A DNA stretch of 64,000 bases from Metabacillus litoralis (GTDB lineage: Bacteria > Bacillota > Bacilli > Bacillales > Bacillaceae), in the NCBI RefSeq assembly GCF_007994985.1, contig NZ_VOQF01000014.1, positions 1-64,000 of the forward strand, given 5' to 3'. Position 1 is the stretch's first letter, and each line of letters starts with the position of its first letter. The notes beneath the pieces were generated by a model, which saw nothing but the letters and a program-made list of their open reading frames with translations, made no database searches and was not told where the DNA came from. Below, piece by piece: positions 57,203-64,000 of the stretch. The position numbers and the translations under genes were made by a program.

Positions 57203-58627
57203 ATGGTTTTTAAACGATCGATTACGAAAAAACTAGTAACAGCAGCTGTACTATCAACAGTAGTTGTTGGAAGTTTTGCAGGCTTAAATCAAGATGAAGC
57301 AAAAGCAGAAAAAGAATCTACAGCTAAAATAAAGAATGTCATATTCCTAATTGGTGATGGAATGGGACCTTCTACAGTAGCTGCTCATCGTTATATGAAA
57401 AATGATTCTTCAACTAAAATGATGGAGCCTACTGAATTTGACAAGTATTTAGTAGGGATGCAAACAACATATCCAGATGATCCAGCACAAAAGATTACTG
57501 ACTCAGCATCAGCTGCGACAGCAATGGCATCAGGTATAAAAACGTACAACAACGCAATTGGAATGGATAATGAGAAAAATCCTTATGAAACAGTACTTGA
57601 ACGAGCTAAAGAGTATGGAAAAGCTACTGGATTAGTTGCAACATCTGAAATCACTCATGCTACACCAGCTTCTTATGGTGCCCATGATGAAAGTCGTAGA
57701 AACATGGATGCAATAGCTGATGATTATTATTATGAGCTAATTAATGGTGAACATAAAGTCGATATCATGCTTGGTGGTGGTTCAAAGAACTTTGTACCAG
57801 CTGATGGTCGTAAAAAGGACACTACTAATCTAGCAGAAAAATTTGTTGAAGATGGTTATAGCTTTGTAACAAATAAAGAAGAATTAATGAACGATAAAAA
57901 CGGTCAAGTATTAGGGTTATTTGCTAAAGGTGGACTTCCTAAAATGATCGACCGTGATGATAGCATTCCTTCACTTGAAGAAATGACAACAACAGCAATC
58001 GAGCGCCTTAATCAAGATGAAGATGGTTTCTTCTTAATGGTTGAAGGAAGTCAAATTGACTGGGCAGAGCATGATAATGATGTTGTAGGTACGATGAGTG
58101 AAATGGAAGACTTCGAGCGTGCATTTAAAGCAGCGATTGATTTTGCAAAAAATGATGGTGAAACACTAGTTGTGACAACTGCTGACCACGCAACAGGTGG
58201 TTTAACCTTGGGTGCAAATACGAAAGCAAAAACGAGTGGAGACTATAACTTCTTAGTTAACCCGATTAAAGCTTTCAATAAAACACCTGATTACATTGCG
58301 GCTGAACTTTATGCGTCAGGTGCAAGTGCTGAAGTAGAAAGTGTTATGAAAAAATACATCGATAATAGCTTCTATAGCCAAATTAAGCCTGAGGAAATTC
58401 AAGCTGTAAAAGATGCAGTAGTAGCAAAGAATGGAACAGCAATTGATAATGCAATCGAAGCAATTGTTAATGATCATTCTGTAACAGGCTGGACTACAGG
58501 AGGACACACAGGAGAAGAAGTACCTGTATATGCATTCGGTCCAGAAAAATCTCGTTTTAAAGGTTTGATTGATAATACAGATCAAGCAAAAATTATCTTC
58601 CAACTATTAGAGGAAAATAATAAGTAA
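57203..58627 (+). CDS. Secreted alkaline phosphatase (paralogue without wall anchor)
   Basis: 474 residues: signal peptide (about 1-32, ending AKAEK) and a PhoA domain with the same motifs as its upstream neighbour (IGDGMGPSTVAAHR, DSASAATAMASG, EGSQIDWAEHDND, TADHATGG, TGGHTGEEVPVYA). The two are very similar from first to last residue of the catalytic domain. This one ends where the linker of the other begins (FQLLEENNK). So one tandem copy is wall-bound and the other soluble. ATG 57203 with TAGGAGGG. No clear Pho box of its own in the 105-nt gap. Confidence 0.92.
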   Translation: MVFKRSITKKLVTAAVLSTVVVGSFAGLNQDEAKAEKESTAKIKNVIFLIGDGMGPSTVAAHRYMKNDSSTKMMEPTEFDKYLVGMQTTYPDDPAQKITDSASAATAMASGIKTYNNAIGMDNEKNPYETVLERAKEYGKATGLVATSEITHATPASYGAHDESRRNMDAIADDYYYELINGEHKVDIMLGGGSKNFVPADGRKKDTTNLAEKFVEDGYSFVTNKEELMNDKNGQVLGLFAKGGLPKMIDRDDSIPSLEEMTTTAIERLNQDEDGFFLMVEGSQIDWAEHDNDVVGTMSEMEDFERAFKAAIDFAKNDGETLVVTTADHATGGLTLGANTKAKTSGDYNFLVNPIKAFNKTPDYIAAELYASGASAEVESVMKKYIDNSFYSQIKPEEIQAVKDAVVAKNGTAIDNAIEAIVNDHSVTGWTTGGHTGEEVPVYAFGPEKSRFKGLIDNTDQAKIIFQLLEENNK

Positions 58628-58641
58628 GCGGCAATATTTGA

Positions 58642-58676
58642 GTAGAAAGCCTGAATTGGTAGGCTTTCTACTTTTC
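58642..58676 (+). terminator. Terminator after the second alkaline phosphatase
   Basis: GTAGAAAGCCT and AGGCTTTCTAC around 8 nt, then TTTTCT. Confidence 0.85.
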
Positions 58677-58786
58677 TACTAAAGTAAGATCCTCAGGGTA
58701 AGTAATCTTCATTACATATAAAGTAGTCACTTGTATGGGCTTTTTGAATTTGGATGATACAAGAACATAGAAGAAGGGGTTTTAAT

Positions 58787-59800
58787 ATGAGAACAACGAT
58801 GTTAAAGCAATCGAAGGAATTAATAGGTTTAGCATTGGTAGCAGTATTTATCTATTTCTTTATATTTTGGGATTATAAAATCTTTCAAAATCAATTTTCT
58901 ATCCCAAAAGACTGGTTGAACCTGAATACCATATTTTTGAGTATTGTCATTGAAGCCATTCCGTTTATTTTATTAGGGGTGTTTGTTTCATCTCTTATTC
59001 AAATATTTGTATCAGAAGAAACAGTAAAGAAGTATATTCCAAAGAATATGATTATAGCTGTGTTACCAGCCGCTTTGCTTGGTGCTATTTTTCCAGTTTG
59101 TGAGTGTGCAGTTGTACCGGTTGTAAGAAGATTAATTAAAAAGGGAATGCCTTTGCATGTTGCATTTGTCTTTTTAGCTTGTGCACCTATTTTAAATCCA
59201 GTCGTTGCTGCTTCTACCTATTTTGCATTTCAAACAAATCTTAGTATTTTAACTGGTCGTATGGTTTTAGCTTTTATATTATCGATTATTATCGGTCTAG
59301 TATTATATGTTTTCTTTAAAAATAGTGACCAATTGAAGCTAACATCTGAGGAATTAGTTGGAAAGCAAACTAGCACTTCTGAGGTTCTTAATGTAAACAA
59401 ATTTAAAGCAACACTGTATCATGCAAGTGATGAATTTTTTGATATGGGTAAATTCCTCATTATTGGTGCTTTTATCGCAAGCTTATTCCAAACATTCTTA
59501 GATCGAGAAATTTTATTAAGTTTAGGTTCAAGTGAATTTTCTTCACCAATCGTTATGATGGTTTTTGCATTTGTGTTATCACTATGTTCAGAAGCAGATG
59601 CTTTTATAGCAGCTTCTTTTGGTAATACATTTGCACCTGGAGCTTTATTAGCCTTTCTTGTTTATGGGCCTATGTTGGATTTGAAAAATACAATCATGCT
59701 TTTCGCATTCTTCAAAACGAAATTTGTTTTCACATTTATTTTAGTTGTAACAGTAGTTGTTTATTTAGGAGTACTTGTATATCAAGCAGTTGTATTTTAA
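58787..59800 (+). CDS. UPF0718 family permease (YcgR-like)
   Basis: Integral membrane protein of 337 residues with about eight helices. Family features include EAIPFILLGVFVSSLIQIFV, FPVCECAVVPVVRRLIKKGMPLHVA (conserved Cys pair) and LCSEADAFIAASF. Substrate unproven; relatives are proposed for metal or thiol handling. ATG 58787 with AAGAAGGGG gives MRTTMLKQSK; the frame opens earlier at 58754 without a site. A GTAAT-N4-ATTAC inverted repeat lies at 58701-58714 but does not have Zur spacing. Operon with the next gene (21 nt apart). Confidence 0.85.
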   Translation: MRTTMLKQSKELIGLALVAVFIYFFIFWDYKIFQNQFSIPKDWLNLNTIFLSIVIEAIPFILLGVFVSSLIQIFVSEETVKKYIPKNMIIAVLPAALLGAIFPVCECAVVPVVRRLIKKGMPLHVAFVFLACAPILNPVVAASTYFAFQTNLSILTGRMVLAFILSIIIGLVLYVFFKNSDQLKLTSEELVGKQTSTSEVLNVNKFKATLYHASDEFFDMGKFLIIGAFIASLFQTFLDREILLSLGSSEFSSPIVMMVFAFVLSLCSEADAFIAASFGNTFAPGALLAFLVYGPMLDLKNTIMLFAFFKTKFVFTFILVVTVVVYLGVLVYQAVVF

Positions 59801-59821
59801 GACGGATGGAGGGGAATTAAA

Positions 59822-60697
59822 ATGGAACAATCAACTGATCTAGGTTTTCAAAAATTCATAAGAGGCATTATATTAGTAGGCTTCACTATGCTGTTATTTA
59901 AATTGATCATTTCTGGTGATATTACAAACTTTATTGCACCAAAAATGCTTCCGTTTGCTTATTTTGCAACAGGAGTATTTCTTATTCTGGGAATTCTACA
60001 AATATGGAGAAGTGATTCGAAAGAAGAATTAGATATCTATTGTGATTGTGGTCTTGATCATAGTGGAAAAAGGTCACCGATCAAATCAGTTTTAATCTAT
60101 TCCTTATTTCTATTTCCGGTTTTAACAGGGTTTATGTTTCCGGAAGTTGTCCTAGATAGTTCAGTTATCGCAAAAAGAGGAATTAACCTAGGTGCTTCAA
60201 ATACTTCAGTAGAACAAAATGAGAAGACAAGTGAAGATACAGTGGTCGAAGCTTCGGCATCAGAAAGTAGTTCATCATCAACATCTTCTGAAGCGAAAAG
60301 TCTTGATGAATTATTTTTAGAGGGTTTATTAAATAGTGAAAAAATCGTTGTAAAAGATACAGAGTACCAGAAGATTACAAACTATATTGAGACGAACTTA
60401 GATAAGTTCGTCGGTAAAGAAATTGAGCTAACTGGATTTGTTTATCGTGAGCCAGACTTTACGCCGGATCAAATGGCAGTTTCCAGATTCACAGTTTCCT
60501 GCTGTGTAGCAGATCTTCAAGTTATTGGGACAATGGCAAAAGGCGAAATGGCAACACAGCTTAAAAATGACCAATGGGTAAAGGTAACAGGAACAATTAA
60601 TAAAACAGAACGAAATGGCCTCGCTCTTCCATCAATTGATATTGGTCAATTAGAAGTAATAGAAGCTCCATCAGATCCATATATTTATATTTATTAA
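59822..60697 (+). CDS. TIGR03943/DUF1980 family protein (YcgQ-like)
   Basis: 291 residues. Two N-terminal helix groups (about 12-33, 40-60) with a short CDCGLDHSGKR loop, a further helix (about 85-105), a Ser/Glu-rich linker (about 125-165), then a soluble domain with GKEIELTGFVYREPDF, VSRFTVSCCVADLQVIG and WVKVTGTI, resembling an OB fold. It pairs with UPF0718 permeases across Firmicutes, so the two probably form one complex. GGATGGAGGGG precedes ATG 59822. Confidence 0.85.
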   Translation: MEQSTDLGFQKFIRGIILVGFTMLLFKLIISGDITNFIAPKMLPFAYFATGVFLILGILQIWRSDSKEELDIYCDCGLDHSGKRSPIKSVLIYSLFLFPVLTGFMFPEVVLDSSVIAKRGINLGASNTSVEQNEKTSEDTVVEASASESSSSSTSSEAKSLDELFLEGLLNSEKIVVKDTEYQKITNYIETNLDKFVGKEIELTGFVYREPDFTPDQMAVSRFTVSCCVADLQVIGTMAKGEMATQLKNDQWVKVTGTINKTERNGLALPSIDIGQLEVIEAPSDPYIYIY

Positions 60698-60710
60698 TGC
60701 TATAATGATT

Positions 60711-60740
60711 GAGTGTAGAGTTTATCTCTGCACTCTTTTT
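60711..60740 (+). terminator. Terminator after the YcgQ-like gene
   Basis: GAGTGTAGAG and CTCTGCACTC around 5 nt, then TTTTT. Confidence 0.88.
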
Positions 60741-60780
60741 ATCTTTGCTGTTAATTAATCTAACTATCTGTTGTATTTAA

Positions 60781-60910
60781 AAAGTGCTGTTTAATACAAG
60801 CTGCTAAAAGTAAAACTTAGTGTAATGGAGCGAAATGAAACAATTTCATACTAACTCTTTCATAAAACTTGTTATATCAAATGTCAATAAAGTTTACGAA
60901 AACCCCCATG
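60781..60910. repeat. Decayed mixture of repeat fragments before ywlE
   Basis: AAAGTGCTGTTTAATACA (60781-) and AATAAAGTTTACGAAAAC (60889-60906) look like pieces of the 163-bp MITE family, and AGTGTAATGGAGCGAAA (60819-) like the start of the GC-rich subtype B core. No intact element. A -10-like TATAAT is at 60995-61000, just before ywlE. Confidence 0.5.
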
Positions 60911-61020
60911 TATTACAATCCCAATAGGAGAAAATAGTCCCGATATACATATTTTTTTCAATAAATTCGACTATTTTCTTACGTTTTTTTCGATTATAAT
61001 ATAATAAAGGAGTGTTTTAT

Positions 61021-61467
61021 ATGACAAATGTACTATTCATCTGTACGGGAAATACTTGTAGAAGTCCGATGGCTGAAGCCCTTTTAAATCATGTGAAGGA
61101 TTCAGATTCAATTTTTGTTAAATCGGCTGGTGTTTTTGCAATGGATGGCAGTGATGCATCTAGTCATACGATTGAAGCGTTACGTGAAAAAGGTATTACA
61201 TGTCAGCACCAGTCTTCTAGTTTATCGAGTGATTTAGTAGAGTGGGCAACCATTATTTTAACAATGACAAATAATCATAAACAATCAGTTATTGATCAAT
61301 ATCCGCAAGCCGGAAGAAAGACCTTTACTCTTTCTGAATATGTTACAAGTCATGATGAAGAAAAGCGTGATATAACTGATCCCTTTGGTGGACCTTTATC
61401 ATTATATCGACAAACACTGGAAGATTTAGAAGCACTTATTGTGAAGCTGAAAGATAAGCTTAAATAG
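61021..61467 (+). CDS. ywlE: Protein-arginine phosphatase YwlE
   Basis: Low-molecular-weight phosphatase fold, 148 residues, removing phosphate from arginines placed by McsB. The P-loop CTGNTCRSP has Thr where tyrosine phosphatases have Ile; in YwlE this Thr gives phosphoarginine specificity. The general acid Asp is in [12 protein letters not shown] 61021 has AAAGGAG at 7 nt. Position between mntP and rpiB matches B. subtilis apart from the inserted zinc/phosphate block. Confidence 0.93.
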   Translation: MTNVLFICTGNTCRSPMAEALLNHVKDSDSIFVKSAGVFAMDGSDASSHTIEALREKGITCQHQSSSLSSDLVEWATIILTMTNNHKQSVIDQYPQAGRKTFTLSEYVTSHDEEKRDITDPFGGPLSLYRQTLEDLEALIVKLKDKLK

Positions 61468-61492
61468 AAGAAACAAACAGGGGGAGAAACAC

Positions 61493-62785
61493 GTGAAGAA
61501 GGATGATAAGAGATATAAGTTTAGCTTGCGTCGTAAGCTCGTTATTTTTACAACCGTTTTAGCATTGATTACATATTCAACAAGTGCTTTCTTTATTTAT
61601 GTTTTAGTGAATTTTGCTGATCATCTTGTTGCACCAGAAGTATTCACTTTGATTACATTATTAATGGGTGTTTTCTGGTCAGGTGTTTTAGCGTATTTTG
61701 GTGCTGGCTTCATTACGAGAGCGCTAAAAAGGCTTGAAACAGTTGTGTACAAAGCAGCAGAAGGTAATATTAAAGAAGATGTTCCATTAACCAAAAGTGA
61801 TGATGAAATTAGAGGCTTAAGTATTGCATTTAATTCGATGCTTGCAAATATGAGAAGTATGGTAGAAAGCATTGAATCAAATTTTCATGCAACAAATCAA
61901 CAGGTCACTCAAATTGCAACAGCTTCGAATAATGCATCAAAGCAAGCAGATGAAATCTCTTTAACTGTTCAGGAAATTTCACGTGGTGCTGATCAATCTG
62001 CTACATCTATCCAAGAAACAGCAGCTTCGGTTGAAGATATTATTGAATTTGCTTCACAAGTAGAAGAAAAAGCAACTTCATCTGAAAACATGTCAAAACA
62101 GATGGTGTCATCATTAGAAGAAAGTAAAAAGGTTTATGATTCACTTATAACAGGTATTCAAACACTAGCTGAGGAAAATCAGCATTCAATGACAGCAGTT
62201 CGTAGACTTGAAGAGCATGCAAATGAAGTATCAACAATTGTCTCACTTGTTGGAGATATTGCAAATCAAACGAATTTATTAGCATTAAATGCTTCAATCG
62301 AGGCAGCAAGAGCAGGAGAGCATGGAAAAGGCTTTGCGGTTGTTGCTGAGGAAGTACGAAAACTAGCTGACGAAAGTGCGAAAGCTGTACAAGGGATAAC
62401 GGGTCTTATCGGAAATATTCAACAGGAAGTTCAAAATGTAGTAGGTCAAATAGGTGAGCAAGTAGAAACAGCGAAAAGTCAGGCTGAGAATGGACAAACC
62501 TCTGCTAAAATGCTTGAAGAAACTAGTACTTCGATTTTAGATGTTGCAACAGCAGTTAACCAAATTAGCGAGCTTGTTCATCAACAAATGGATTCACTGC
62601 ATAAAACTGGTGCACAATCTCAAGAGGTGGCTGCAATTGCCGAGGAAACATCTGCAGGTGCTCATGAAGTGGCATCAGCTATTGAAGATCAAACAACAAA
62701 TATCCAGCAAATTAGTCAGTTAGGAAAACAACTTGCTGAAAGTGCAGACGAATTACGAAAAACAATTGATCGTTTTCATAGATAA
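61493..62785 (+). CDS. Methyl-accepting chemotaxis-type protein without extracellular sensor
   Basis: 430 residues: two adjacent membrane helices (about 16-36 and 45-68) separated by a loop of only some ten residues, HAMP (about 70-122) and the MCP signalling domain with tip [20 protein letters not shown]. Lacking an extracellular domain, it should sense a membrane or cytoplasmic cue. GTG 61493 with GGGGGAG, 25 nt after ywlE, so possibly cotranscribed. Confidence 0.88.
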   Translation: MKKDDKRYKFSLRRKLVIFTTVLALITYSTSAFFIYVLVNFADHLVAPEVFTLITLLMGVFWSGVLAYFGAGFITRALKRLETVVYKAAEGNIKEDVPLTKSDDEIRGLSIAFNSMLANMRSMVESIESNFHATNQQVTQIATASNNASKQADEISLTVQEISRGADQSATSIQETAASVEDIIEFASQVEEKATSSENMSKQMVSSLEESKKVYDSLITGIQTLAEENQHSMTAVRRLEEHANEVSTIVSLVGDIANQTNLLALNASIEAARAGEHGKGFAVVAEEVRKLADESAKAVQGITGLIGNIQQEVQNVVGQIGEQVETAKSQAENGQTSAKMLEETSTSILDVATAVNQISELVHQQMDSLHKTGAQSQEVAAIAEETSAGAHEVASAIEDQTTNIQQISQLGKQLAESADELRKTIDRFHR

Positions 62786-62805
62786 GAGATAAAATAGAAT
62801 GGAAG

Positions 62806-62838
62806 AAAAAGCTAATAGCATGAGCATTAGCTTTTTTA
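62806..62838 (+). terminator. Terminator after the MCP gene
   Basis: AAAAAGCTAAT and ATTAGCTTTTT around 9 nt, followed by T. Confidence 0.88.
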
Positions 62839-62901
62839 TACATCAATGAATTGTAGTATGATTAGTGATAGTAATGAGTTGAAAAAGTGGAGGGTGTATC
62901 A

Positions 62902-63348
62902 ATGAAAGTTGCAATTGCTTCAGATCATGGTGGACTTAATATAAGAAAAGAAATCATTGCGTTACTTCAAGAGCTGAATATTGAATTTGTAGATATGGGC
63001 TGTGAATGTGAAACATCAGTAGATTACCCTGATTATGCTTTACCGGTAGCAGAGAGAGTGGCGAACGGAGAATTTGATCGCGGTATCTTAATTTGTGGCA
63101 CAGGAATTGGTATGAGTATTGCCGCAAATAAAGTAAAAGGCATTCGCTGTGCACTTGCTCATGATACATTTAGTGCTCAAGCAACACGTGAACATAATGA
63201 CACGAATATGCTAGCAATGGGTGAACGAGTAATCGGTCCTGGTTTAGCTAGAGATGTAGCAAAGATCTGGTTAACAACTGAATATCAAGGTGGTCGTCAC
63301 GCAACACGAGTGGGTAAAATCACTCAATACGAACAGAATCACAATTAA
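62902..63348 (+). CDS. rpiB: Ribose-5-phosphate isomerase B
   Basis: Interconverts ribose 5-phosphate and ribulose 5-phosphate; RpiB/LacAB family, 148 residues. Motifs: SDHGG at the start, catalytic Cys in LICGTGIGMSIAANK, and HDTFSAQATREHND. ATG 62902 with GGAGGGTG; the frame is open to 62887. As in B. subtilis (ywlF), ywlG follows, 16 nt later. Confidence 0.94.
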   Translation: MKVAIASDHGGLNIRKEIIALLQELNIEFVDMGCECETSVDYPDYALPVAERVANGEFDRGILICGTGIGMSIAANKVKGIRCALAHDTFSAQATREHNDTNMLAMGERVIGPGLARDVAKIWLTTEYQGGRHATRVGKITQYEQNHN

Positions 63349-63364
63349 AGGAAGTCGTTAATCT

Positions 63365-63937
63365 ATGACAAATCTTGAAATGTGGAAACAGGATTTCACT
63401 TCTTTATTAGATGATTTTCAAAAGCAAGCAAAGCTAGAAAAAGAAGATATCCTCGTAATTGGCTGTAGTACAAGCGAGGTAATTGGTGAAAAAATCGGTA
63501 CTGCTGGATCAGAAGAGATAGCAGCCATGATTTTCAATACGTTATCAGATTTTAGAGAAAAAACTGGAGTCAATATAGCATTTCAATGCTGTGAACATTT
63601 GAATCGTGCGCTAGTTTTAGAAAAAAGTGTAGCAAAAACAAATAAATTGCCTCAAGTCACAGTCATTCCTGTGCGACAAGCAGGTGGCGCCATGGCTACC
63701 TATGCCTTTAACTCTATGAACAATCCAGTAGTTGTCGAGCATATTGAAGCTGACGCTGGAATAGACATCGGTGATACTTTTATTGGCATGCATCTCAAGC
63801 ATGTGGCTGTACCAATTCGTAGCAAAATAAAACAAATCGGTGCCGCACATGTTACAATGGCGAACACCCGCCCTAAATTAATAGGCGGAGCAAGAGCTTT
63901 ATATGAACAAACAATTGAAAATAGCTCGTGTCATTAA
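63365..63937 (+). CDS. ywlG: UPF0340 family protein YwlG
   Basis: 190-residue cytosolic protein of the DUF436/UPF0340 family. Conserved stretches: VIGCSTSEVIGEKIGTAGSEE, FQCCEHLNRALV (Cys pair, His), QAGGAMATYAF, EADAGIDIGDTFIGMHLKHV and NTRPKLIGGARALYE. Function unknown; deoxyribose- or pyridoxal-related roles have been suggested only by its glyA neighbourhood. AAGGAAG lies before the ATG. Likely cotranscribed with rpiB. Confidence 0.92.
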   Translation: MTNLEMWKQDFTSLLDDFQKQAKLEKEDILVIGCSTSEVIGEKIGTAGSEEIAAMIFNTLSDFREKTGVNIAFQCCEHLNRALVLEKSVAKTNKLPQVTVIPVRQAGGAMATYAFNSMNNPVVVEHIEADAGIDIGDTFIGMHLKHVAVPIRSKIKQIGAAHVTMANTRPKLIGGARALYEQTIENSSCH

Positions 63938-63940
63938 AAA

Positions 63941-63984
63941 GAAGGAGTCAACCTTTGGTGTTGATTCCTTCTTTGTGTTTTTTC
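63941..63984 (+). terminator. Terminator after ywlG
   Basis: GAAGGAGTCAAC and GTTGATTCCTTC around 7 nt (one mismatch or wobble), then TTGTGTTTTTT. Confidence 0.88.
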
Positions 63985-64000
63985 ATAGAAATTGTGTAAT

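Noticed and set aside
58701-58714. GTAAT-N4-ATTAC inverted repeat before the UPF0718 permease as a Zur box
   Set aside because: Zur boxes have a 1-bp centre between these half-sites; the 4-bp spacing does not fit. Kept only as a note in the gene entry.
61485-61502. parS-like site around CACGTG before the second MCP
   Set aside because: Only the central hexamer and a few flanking bases match the 16-bp parS consensus; at least six mismatches.

Overview
The window is a contiguous piece of an AT-rich Bacillaceae chromosome (Bacillus sensu lato; a Metabacillus-like relative is plausible but not shown). The backbone follows the Bacillus subtilis order fadF-acdA-rpoE-pyrG-ywjG-spo0F-fbaA-murA2-rho-rpmE-tdk-racA-ywkD-prfA-prmC-spoIIR-ywlB-ywlC-mntP-ywlE-rpiB-ywlG. 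spo0F, spoIIR and racA imply a spore former. I saw no rRNA, tRNA, CRISPR array, prophage or transposase gene.

Layout. 1-11.2 kb: a short-chain/branched acyl-CoA degradation cluster (FadF-type electron-transfer protein, thiolase, 3-hydroxybutyryl-CoA dehydrogenase, two acyl-CoA dehydrogenases, TetR regulator, fused isobutyryl-CoA mutase IcmF) behind a FadR-like operator. 11.8-14.4 kb: rpoE and pyrG, the latter with a textbook reiterative-initiation attenuator. 14.4-26.5 kb: an inserted beta-glucan/cellulose locus: sugar ABC transporter, LacI-type repressor, GH1 beta-glucosidase, chemoreceptor, YesL-like protein and a wall-anchored GH5 cellulase with two carbohydrate-binding modules, tied together by repeated GAAA-CG-TTTC operators and cre sites. 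26.8-34.5 kb: ywjG, spo0F, fbaA, murA2, rho, rpmE, tdk. The usual tal and glpX genes are not found here. 34.5-43.7 kb: a second accessory block with a 2174-residue wall-anchored phosphoesterase and a TetR/DUF3995 pair. 44-53 kb: lipoprotein, racA, ywkD, prfA, prmC, spoIIR, ywlB, ywlC, mntP and an esterase, with a cluster of DnaA boxes at ywlB-ywlC. 53.5-60.7 kb: a zinc/phosphate block: Zur-box-linked CobW GTPase, tandem alkaline phosphatases (one wall-anchored, one secreted), a UPF0718 permease and its YcgQ-type partner. 61-64 kb: ywlE (arginine phosphatase type), a chemoreceptor, rpiB, ywlG.

The least ordinary content is of two kinds. First, a surface phosphatase system: the giant phosphoesterase and one alkaline phosphatase share a homologous C-terminal module of about 170 residues before LPxT[GA] sorting signals, and both genes have PhoP-like direct repeats upstream. 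Second, the intergenic DNA carries at least three families of small non-coding elements: a 163-bp MITE-like family with exact 8-bp target duplications in two copies and ISL3-like ends; a roughly 350-bp family whose hairpins show compensatory changes between copies and which lies between convergent genes; and 130-bp GC-rich elements. All functional statements are from reading the sequence and family knowledge; no searches were run.
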